Of a stretch of DNA of 10,600 bases, positions 5,818-10,600 are shown in pieces (position 1 is the stretch's first letter; each line of letters opens with the position of its first letter). A program made the position numbers and the translations under genes. The notes beneath the pieces are model-generated. The model was not told where the DNA came from, searched no databases, and was given only the letters and a program-made list of their open reading frames with translations. The DNA is from Actinomycetota bacterium (lineage in GTDB: Bacteria > Actinomycetota > Acidimicrobiia > IMCC26256 > JACDBD01): assembly GCA_013695115.1 (NCBI GenBank), contig JACDBD010000308.1, forward strand, positions 1 to 10,600, given 5' to 3'.

Positions 5818-7062
5818 GTGACCGACCGCCCACAACCTGACGAGCCGGACAAGCCCGACGAAGGTGAGCCGGGGCTACCGGGCGTCCCGTTCGGACCGGG
5901 CGCGGCCGCGAGCTTCGACCTCGGTCAGTTGATGCGCATGCTCCAGTCGGAGGGCCCGGTCAACTGGGAGGTGGCGGGGCAGGTCGCGGGCTGGGTGGCG
6001 CTCGAGGGCGGCGCCGAGCCGCCGGTCGACCCGGCCGACCATGCGCAGTTCGACGAGCTTGCCCGGGCCGCCCAGACCCACGTGGTCGGCGAGACCGGAC
6101 TGACCGCAACGTTCCGCGCTCCGCTCCGAGCGCTGGGGCCCAAGGAGTGGGCCGATCTCCATCTCGAGGCGCTGCGGCCGGTGCTCGAGGCGTTGGCCGC
6201 CAACCTCGGCGAGGTGATGCAGAGCGGCGGGCCGACCGAGGGCGAGCCGGAAACCAGCGAGGGCGCGGGCCCGTTCGGGACCGACCCGTTCGGCGGACTG
6301 CTGGGAATGCTGGCGCCCCTGCTGCTCGGGCTCCAGGCCGGCTCGATGATCGGGTACCTCGCCCAGCACGCGCTCGGTCGCTACGACCTCCCCTTGCCGA
6401 CCGGCGACGAGCCCAGCCTGTGCTTCGTCGTCCCGAACGTGGTGGCGTTCGAGGAGGCGTGGTCGCTGCCCCGAGCCGACCTCCGCTTCTACATCGCACT
6501 CCACGAGGTGGTGCACGCGGCCGAGCGGTCGGTGCCGTGGGTCCAGGAGCGCCTGGTGCGGCTCACGACGGAGTACGTGTCGGCGTACGAGCTCGACACC
6601 GCCGCGTTCGAGTCGAAGTTCGGCGCGATCGACCCCAACGACCCGACGTCGCTCGGCGGGATCGCCGAGGACCCCGACGCGCTGCTCGGCGCGATGCAGT
6701 CGCCCCGCCAGGCGGAGGTGCTGGCTCAGATCCAGTCGCTCACCGCGGTGCTCGAGGGCTACGCCGATGCGGTCCTCGAGCGGATCGGCACCCGCCTCAT
6801 CCCCTCGTTCGGCCAGATCCACGAGGCGATGAAACGCCATCGACTGGAGCGGGGGGAGGCGGAGCGATTCGTGCAACGGCTGCTCGGGCTCGAGCTCGAG
6901 CGCGAGCACTACGAGCGGGGCGAGGCGTTCTGCGCCGGGGTCGAGGAGCGTGCCGGCGTCGAGGGGCTCAACCGACTGTGGGAGGGCGAGAACATGCTCC
7001 CGACCCCGGCCGAGCTCGACGCCCCCGGCCTCTGGCTGGCCCGCATCGAGCTCCCCGAGTAA
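5818..7062 (+). CDS. DUF2342 family zinc-dependent metalloprotease (zincin-like)
   Basis: A 414-residue protein of the actinobacterial DUF2342 family, annotated in databases as zinc-dependent metalloprotease or putative hydrolase. The signatures are an N-terminal segment with LMRMLQSEGPVNWEVAGQVA, a Gly/Leu-rich middle (FGGLLGMLAPLLLGLQAGSMIGYLAQ, about 159-184), FVVPNVVAFEEAW, and a clear HExxH zinc site in FYIALHEVVHAAE with H229, E230 and H233. The segment VLEGYADAVLERIG (E313) may provide the third ligand (inference). No signal peptide is seen; the hydrophobic middle may pack inside the fold and is not certainly a membrane segment. The start is GTG 5818, with a -10-like hexamer 6 bases upstream. 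The next gene begins 9 bases after the stop, so the two are probably co-transcribed. A coenzyme-F420 link has been proposed for part of the family, but nothing here supports it. Natural substrate unknown. Confidence 0.9.
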   Translation: MTDRPQPDEPDKPDEGEPGLPGVPFGPGAAASFDLGQLMRMLQSEGPVNWEVAGQVAGWVALEGGAEPPVDPADHAQFDELARAAQTHVVGETGLTATFRAPLRALGPKEWADLHLEALRPVLEALAANLGEVMQSGGPTEGEPETSEGAGPFGTDPFGGLLGMLAPLLLGLQAGSMIGYLAQHALGRYDLPLPTGDEPSLCFVVPNVVAFEEAWSLPRADLRFYIALHEVVHAAERSVPWVQERLVRLTTEYVSAYELDTAAFESKFGAIDPNDPTSLGGIAEDPDALLGAMQSPRQAEVLAQIQSLTAVLEGYADAVLERIGTRLIPSFGQIHEAMKRHRLERGEAERFVQRLLGLELEREHYERGEAFCAGVEERAGVEGLNRLWEGENMLPTPAELDAPGLWLARIELPE

Positions 7063-7071
7063 CACGGGCGC

Positions 7072-7809
7072 ATGAAGATCGGGGTCCTTGGTGCGGGAGT
7101 GATGGGCAGTGGGATCGCCCAGGTCACGGCGACGGCCGGCTACGAGACCGTCTGCTACGACGTCGACGACAAAGCACTCGCGCAGGGACGCGAGCACGTC
7201 ACCACCGGGCGCTACGGCCTCGAGCGGGGCGTCGAGCGGGGCAAGCTCAGCCGCGCGGACGCCGATGCCGCGCTCGCTCACCTCACCTTCACCGGCTCGT
7301 TCGACGAGGCCGCCGCCACCGACCTCGTCATCGAGGCGGTGCCCGAGCGGCTCGAGCTCAAGGTCCGGGTCTTCCGCGATCTCGACCAGGCGGCACCGGC
7401 GGAGACGATCCTGGCGTCGAACACGTCGGGCTTCCCGATCATCGCGCTCGCGGCCTCGACCGACCGGCCCGACCGTGTCGTCGGATGGCACTGGGCGTCG
7501 CCGCCGGTCGTCATGCGACTGGCCGAGATCATCGTGACCCGCGACACCAGCGACGACACCGTCGGCACCGTCCGCGACGTCGCCGCCCGCTGCGACAAGA
7601 ACCCGGTGGTGGTCAAGGACACCGCGATGGCGTGGGGATTCGTGACCAACCGGGTCTACTTCGCCATGATCGCCGAGGCTCAGAAGGTGGTCGCCGAGGG
7701 CATCGCTACCCCCGACGACGTCGACCAGCTGATGATGGACTGCTTCCGCTGGCCCACTGGCCCCTTCGGCATGGTGAAGGGCGCCACCGAGGGCTGGAAG
7801 GAGAGTTAG
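7072..7809 (+). CDS. Short 3-hydroxyacyl-CoA dehydrogenase (Hbd/PaaH-like), lacking the usual C-terminal end
   Basis: NAD-dependent (S)-3-hydroxyacyl-CoA dehydrogenase-like protein of 245 residues; the family usually has about 280-290. The Rossmann dinucleotide motif GAGVMG (7-12) starts the protein, followed by TDLVIEAVPERLELK (83-97) and ASNTSGFPI (115-123). Catalytic residues appear retained: H140 in GWHWASPP, E152 in LAEII and N193 in VTNRVYF. The family HFFNP motif is altered to HWASP. The C-terminal helical domain begins (GFVTNRVYFAMIAEAQKVVAEGIATPDDVDQLMM, then WPTGPFGMVKGATEGW), but the protein stops 12 residues after GPFG, missing about 40 residues that normally end in KTGRGFY-like sequence and help dimerisation. 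The other frames beyond the stop do not contain the missing tail, so a simple frameshift is not supported. It may act in fatty-acid or polyester metabolism; substrate unknown. It lies 9 bases after the metalloprotease gene. Confidence 0.85.
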   Translation: MKIGVLGAGVMGSGIAQVTATAGYETVCYDVDDKALAQGREHVTTGRYGLERGVERGKLSRADADAALAHLTFTGSFDEAAATDLVIEAVPERLELKVRVFRDLDQAAPAETILASNTSGFPIIALAASTDRPDRVVGWHWASPPVVMRLAEIIVTRDTSDDTVGTVRDVAARCDKNPVVVKDTAMAWGFVTNRVYFAMIAEAQKVVAEGIATPDDVDQLMMDCFRWPTGPFGMVKGATEGWKES

Positions 7810-7826
7810 AAGCTGCCATCGGCCCA

Positions 7827-7855
7827 CGAGGGGGCTGGGTCCCCCGGCCCCCTCG
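7827..7855. terminator. Strong GC hairpin between convergent genes
   Basis: CGAGGGGGC (7827-7835) pairs perfectly with GCCCCCTCG (7847-7855), a 9-bp stem with an 11-base loop; an alternative GGGGG/CCCCC pairing (7830-7834 with 7841-7845) is also possible. It follows the dehydrogenase stop by 17 bases and precedes the end of the convergent Eis-like gene. GATTAAA follows on the plus strand rather than a T-tract, so it is only terminator-like. Bases 7870-7896 hold the repeat GCGAGCGAAGCGAGCG, similar to sequence near 440-490. Confidence 0.6.
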
Positions 7856-7906
7856 GCGATTAAAGGCGTGCGGGAGCGGCGAGCGAAGCGAGCGCGACCA
7901 AGAGAG

Positions 7907-9145
7907 CTAGAACTCGGTCATCACGAACGGCGCCGGGTCCGCTCGGAACATCGCGTCGGCGCGCGCGAGCGCGCCCGGGGTGCGCTCCTCGACCAGCCCG
8001 GCCCGCGCGAGCGTCGAGAACGTAACGCCACCCAGGTAGGCAGCACCGAGATCGGCGACGCCGAGCGCGAGGTCGGGATCGACGTTGGTCCGCTCGCACT
8101 GCGCGCCGTCGGGACCACCCTCGAGCGCAAAGCGGCCGGCCGCGTCTCCGTCGGGTCGGAACTCGTCGTCCACGCCGAACACGATCTGGCCGGCGGTGGC
8201 GTAGCGACGGGCCGAGAGCGCAGCAGGCGCGTCGAGGACTCGTACCCAGAGCCCGTCGGACAGCCGGTTCACGGTGAATCGCCGCGACTCAGCCAGCATC
8301 CACCGCAGGGGCTCGTCGACCGGGCACGAGCCGGCCGCGATCGTCTCGACCAGGTCGACATCACAGAGATAGCGCCACAGGACGGCGCGCGCCTCAGGCG
8401 TGACGGTCACGAGGTCCAACACGTCGAGGCGGCTGCGGCCCAGGCCGTCGTCCGTCCAGCGGGCCACGATCTTGTAGACGACGTACCCGTCAAGGGTGCG
8501 ATCGGCCGACTCGTAGGTGGCGAAGAATCTGGTGCCTTCCTCCTTCTTCTCGACGTAGAAGAGCTCGTTGCCCCACCACTCGTCGACGCGCGAGACGGCG
8601 CCGGGCTGGTGGCGGCGGGCGCGTTCGAAGATGTCGGGAAAGACCTTGCGCGCCGTCTCGTCGTCGACGAGACGGACCCGCCCGCCCTCGGGAGGCGGGC
8701 GGAGGAACGCGCTGTGCCGGCGCGGGACGGTGAAGGCGATGGAGCCGGCGGCGATCCCATAGCCAAACCGGCGGTAGATGAGGCCTTCGGAAGCGTGCAG
8801 CACCGCCATCGACTCGCCGCGCTCGACTGCGTCGTCGAGCTCGCGCCCCATGATCGCGGTGAGGATCCCCCGCCGCCGGTGGGTGGGCAGCACCGAGATC
8901 CAGCTCACGGCCGCGACCGGCTCGAGCACAGCGCCGGGCAGCGTGAGCTCCAAGGAGTAGAGGCGGCCGGTCCCGACGATCTCGCCGTCGTCGAACGCGG
9001 CGAGGGTGCGGTCGAGCTCGTGATGGGTCCACTCGAGCTTGAAGCGTTCCGGGTCGAACGTCTCGCCGAAGGCGGCGAGCGGGGCTCGGGTGAATGCCTC
9101 GACCTCGTCGGGCGTGACCGGACGGATCTCGAAGTCGGGCGGCAT
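7907..9145 (-). CDS. eis: Eis-like GNAT family N-acetyltransferase
   Basis: A 412-residue acetyl-CoA-dependent N-acetyltransferase of the Eis type. The N-terminal GNAT domain has the acetyl-CoA loop VLPTHRRRGIL (85-95). The segment HASEGLIYRRFGYGIA (117-132) matches the Eis family and includes Y124, equivalent to the general-acid tyrosine of Mycobacterium tuberculosis Eis. A second degenerate GNAT region (middle) and a C-terminal SCP2-like domain follow (VNRLSDGLWVRVLD, LGVADLGAAYLGGVTF). The chain ends in Phe (FVMTEF), matching the free C-terminal carboxylate used by Eis enzymes. Known Eis proteins acetylate several amines of aminoglycosides or protein lysines; natural substrates of environmental members are mostly unknown, so resistance is not implied. 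ATG 9145 is supported by TAGAAA 6 bases upstream, close to the TANNNT pattern. It lies 41 bases downstream of the MFS gene on the same strand, separated by a hairpin. Confidence 0.9.
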   Translation of the reverse strand: MPPDFEIRPVTPDEVEAFTRAPLAAFGETFDPERFKLEWTHHELDRTLAAFDDGEIVGTGRLYSLELTLPGAVLEPVAAVSWISVLPTHRRRGILTAIMGRELDDAVERGESMAVLHASEGLIYRRFGYGIAAGSIAFTVPRRHSAFLRPPPEGGRVRLVDDETARKVFPDIFERARRHQPGAVSRVDEWWGNELFYVEKKEEGTRFFATYESADRTLDGYVVYKIVARWTDDGLGRSRLDVLDLVTVTPEARAVLWRYLCDVDLVETIAAGSCPVDEPLRWMLAESRRFTVNRLSDGLWVRVLDAPAALSARRYATAGQIVFGVDDEFRPDGDAAGRFALEGGPDGAQCERTNVDPDLALGVADLGAAYLGGVTFSTLARAGLVEERTPGALARADAMFRADPAPFVMTEF

Positions 9146-9151
9146 GGTGTG

Positions 9152-9157
9152 TTTCTA
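9152..9157 (-). promoter_or_regulatory. Weak -10-like hexamer upstream of the Eis-like gene
   Basis: TAGAAA on the minus strand ends 6 bases before ATG 9145. It differs from TANNNT at the last base. It repeats the spacing seen at three other starts in the window, so a leaderless start is possible; no Shine-Dalgarno competes with it. Confidence 0.25.
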
Positions 9158-9158
9158 C

Positions 9159-9184
9159 CCGGTCGCCCGGACGGGCGCGACCGG
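9159..9184 (-). terminator. Hairpin between the MFS and Eis-like genes
   Basis: CCGGTCGC (9159-9166) pairs perfectly with GCGACCGG (9177-9184), and GCCCG/CGGGC (9165-9169 with 9172-9176) can form an inner or alternative stem. It begins 2 bases after the MFS stop codon (TAA, 9189-9187 on the minus strand) and lies upstream of the Eis-like start, so it may end or attenuate MFS transcription. No T-tract follows. Confidence 0.5.
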
Positions 9185-9186
9185 AA

Positions 9187-10488
9187 TTAGCGGCGCGCTT
9201 CGGAGCGTGGGCGTGTGGGCGGCTCGCCGGGCCGCCGGCGCCGGAAACGCGCGAGTGCGCCCCGCACGCCCGTGCGAACGGCGGCCCGCGTCCGCTCGGA
9301 CCGGCGGCGGCCGCGGTCGACCCGTGCCTGTCCGGCGCGCATCCCGAGCAGGTAGGAGACACCAGCGAAGCCGAGCGTGACCGCCAGCGCGAACAGACCG
9401 ACGCGGGCCGAGATCGGGATCAGGCCCAGGAGGCCACCGACGACCCAGGTCAGCTGGAACCGGGCCTCGAAGCGGGCGAAGGACCGGCCCCGCACCGCGT
9501 CGGGTGCGTCGCGCTGCAGGATGCTGTCGAACCCGAGCCGGCCCGCGGCTGCGCCGACCGCCACCGCCAGCGCGGTGGCGGCGAACACGAGCCTCGTCCC
9601 CGAGCGGGCTGAGAACAGGCCGATCAGCGCGGGAGTGAGGAGGGCGCCGACCAGGATGACCTCCTCCTTGACCAACTTTCTCAGCTGCGGGGCGGCAACG
9701 ACGCCGGCGAACCCGCCGATGGCGCTGGCCGTCAGCGCCATCCCCAGCGCGAACACCGAGTTCTTCAGCTGGAACGCGAGGAAGAAGGTGTAGAAGCCGA
9801 CCGCTCCCCGCAGGAGGCCCATCGCGCTGGCAGCGAGGATGATGCTCGGGGCGTGCAGCTCCTCCCGCTCGAGCTCGGCGTCGCCCCTGGGCTCGGCCGC
9901 CGGTCGGGGGATCTTGAGCGCCAGCCCGGCACCGACGAGGAAGATGGTCGCGGCCATGAACAAGGCGTACTGGGAGTCGCCGAAGAGCTTCGAGACGCCG
10001 GCCGCGGGCAACCCGCCCACGATGGCGGCGAGGACGCTGATGAGCGCGAGGCGCGAGTTCGCGGCGACCAGCTCGCTCTCCCCCGCGACCATTCCCGGTA
10101 CCAGCGAGCTCTTGGCAATCGAGTGCGCCTTGCCGAGCACCAGGATCCCGAACGCCTCCGGGTACAGCAACAGGCTGTTGAGGTGGCGGGCGAGCAGGAA
10201 CGCCAGCACGACCCGGCCCACGCACGAGCCGAAGATGATCATCCGCCGGCCGCCTCCGCCGGCGCGGTCGAGCAGGGGGCCCACGATCGGGGCGATCACC
10301 GCGAACGGCGCCAGGGCCAGCGCGAGGTAGAGGAGCACGCTGCCGCGAGCGGCCTCGGTCGGCGCGGTGAAGAACAACGACCCCGCCAGCGAGACGGTGA
10401 CGCAGGCGTCGCCGCACATCACCGCGGCGTGGACAGCGGCGAGACGAGCGAAGGGGGAGGGCCCGGTGAATCGGGGATCGGTGGACAT
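9187..10488 (-). CDS. Major facilitator superfamily transporter
   Basis: A 433-residue integral membrane transporter. About a dozen hydrophobic helices can be seen, such as VLLYLALALAPFAVIAPIVG (51-70), LISVLAAIVGGLPAAGV, ALFMAATIFLVGAGLAL, GVVAAPQ and VGLFALAVTLGFAGVSYLLG. The loop after the second helix, GPLLDRAGGGGRRMII (70-85), is a modified MFS motif A (G-x-L-x-D-R-x-G-R-R) with extra glycines. A charged central loop (PRPAAEPRGDAELEREE) separates the two halves. The C-terminal tail of about 50 residues is strongly basic and presumably cytoplasmic. No substrate can be named from the sequence. The start is ATG 10488, which begins a short polar N-terminus before helix 1. It precedes the Eis-like gene on the same strand, but the intervening hairpin and separate -10-like site leave co-transcription open. 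Confidence 0.88.
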   Translation of the reverse strand: MSTDPRFTGPSPFARLAAVHAAVMCGDACVTVSLAGSLFFTAPTEAARGSVLLYLALALAPFAVIAPIVGPLLDRAGGGGRRMIIFGSCVGRVVLAFLLARHLNSLLLYPEAFGILVLGKAHSIAKSSLVPGMVAGESELVAANSRLALISVLAAIVGGLPAAGVSKLFGDSQYALFMAATIFLVGAGLALKIPRPAAEPRGDAELEREELHAPSIILAASAMGLLRGAVGFYTFFLAFQLKNSVFALGMALTASAIGGFAGVVAAPQLRKLVKEEVILVGALLTPALIGLFSARSGTRLVFAATALAVAVGAAAGRLGFDSILQRDAPDAVRGRSFARFEARFQLTWVVGGLLGLIPISARVGLFALAVTLGFAGVSYLLGMRAGQARVDRGRRRSERTRAAVRTGVRGALARFRRRRPGEPPTRPRSEARR

Positions 10489-10497
10489 CCCGGAGTC

Positions 10498-10503
10498 ACG
10501 TTA
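10498..10503 (-). promoter_or_regulatory. Possible -10 hexamer for the MFS gene
   Basis: TAACGT on the minus strand fits TANNNT and ends 9 bases before ATG 10488, giving a very short or no leader. No clear -35 and no Shine-Dalgarno are seen. The gap is slightly longer than at the other candidate leaderless starts. Confidence 0.3.
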
Positions 10504-10600
10504 CCGCCGCGGTCCGCCGACCCATCCGACAGTGGACCGAGGTGTTCATCCGCCGGTCGCGCCGTCGAAACCCGGCCGCAACCGGGGCTGGGTACCGTCG
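10504..10600. other. Intergenic edge with a possible outward promoter
   Basis: No gene is supported in this stretch. It holds a small inverted repeat CCCGG/CCGGG (10571-10575 with 10582-10586) and TACCGT at 10593-10598 on the plus strand, which fits TANNNT and would place a leaderless start just past the window edge. A reading frame from GTG 10532 runs open to the edge on the plus strand, but its composition gives no support. Confidence 0.2.

Noticed and set aside
5875..7827. 650-codon minus-strand frame opposite the metalloprotease and dehydrogenase
   Set aside because: It is a shadow frame; the plus-strand proteins have HExxH and Rossmann motifs, and this one has none.
7810..7906. Frameshifted tail of the 3-hydroxyacyl-CoA dehydrogenase
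   Set aside because: None of the frames after the stop gives the family ending (RxGRKTGRGFY-like); the sequence is a hairpin plus a short repeat.
1..10600. CRISPR array, tRNA/rRNA genes, insertion sequence, toxin-antitoxin or phage genes
   Set aside because: I saw no regularly spaced repeats, cloverleaf, transposase, integrase or paired small toxin-antitoxin frames.

Overview
The window is about 70% GC, densely packed, and built of GC-ending codons. It looks like an uncultured or free-living high-GC Actinomycetota chromosome. Several products (a membrane-anchored S1C protease with an N-terminal DPLDRLWFHPSEL segment, a DUF2342 zincin, an Eis-type acetyltransferase, an orphan MreB) and the apparent leaderless starts fit actinobacteria. 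Acidimicrobiia is my best guess, from recall of similar proteins and not from any search. No RNA genes, insertion sequences, phage genes or CRISPR arrays are visible. The block looks like chromosomal housekeeping DNA, not an island.

Layout. (1) 2-397 (+): the 3' end of a HEAT-repeat protein. (2) 398-555: a GC-rich stem-loop region between convergent genes. (3) 556-2328 (-): a tight three-gene unit, moaE, then a small single-pass membrane protein, then mreB, with gaps of 9 and 12 bases. mreB appears to start with CTG. (4) 2419-4713 (+): a divergently transcribed serine protease with a PDZ domain, then a fused AhbA-AhbB type siroheme decarboxylase. (5) 4714-4768: an inverted repeat between convergent genes. 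(6) 4769-5806 (-): a tail-anchored extended SDR without the usual YxxxK motif. (7) 5818-7809 (+): a DUF2342 zinc metalloprotease whose start is only 11 bases from the SDR start, then a C-terminally short 3-hydroxyacyl-CoA dehydrogenase. (8) 7810-7906: a terminator-like hairpin region. (9) 7907-10488 (-): an MFS transporter followed by an Eis-like N-acetyltransferase, separated by a hairpin. (10) 10489-10600: the upstream region of the MFS gene.

How the genes fit together. No single pathway is encoded. MoaE (molybdopterin synthase large subunit) lacks its partner genes here. The siroheme decarboxylase lacks the radical-SAM heme genes (ahbC/ahbD) and the d1-heme nir genes. MreB lacks mreC and mreD. 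The recurrent theme is envelope and protein quality control (S1C protease, DUF2342 metalloprotease, tail-anchored SDR, MreB, small membrane protein) mixed with cofactor enzymes. A regulatory theme is visible: at least three starts (htrA-like, moaE, DUF2342) carry a TANNNT -10-like hexamer 6-7 bases upstream of the start codon and no Shine-Dalgarno, which is the arrangement expected for leaderless mRNAs. The strongest leads are the CTG start of mreB, the orphan fused siroheme decarboxylase, and the two dehydrogenase-fold proteins with missing parts. I did not find evidence of a wholly new multi-gene system.
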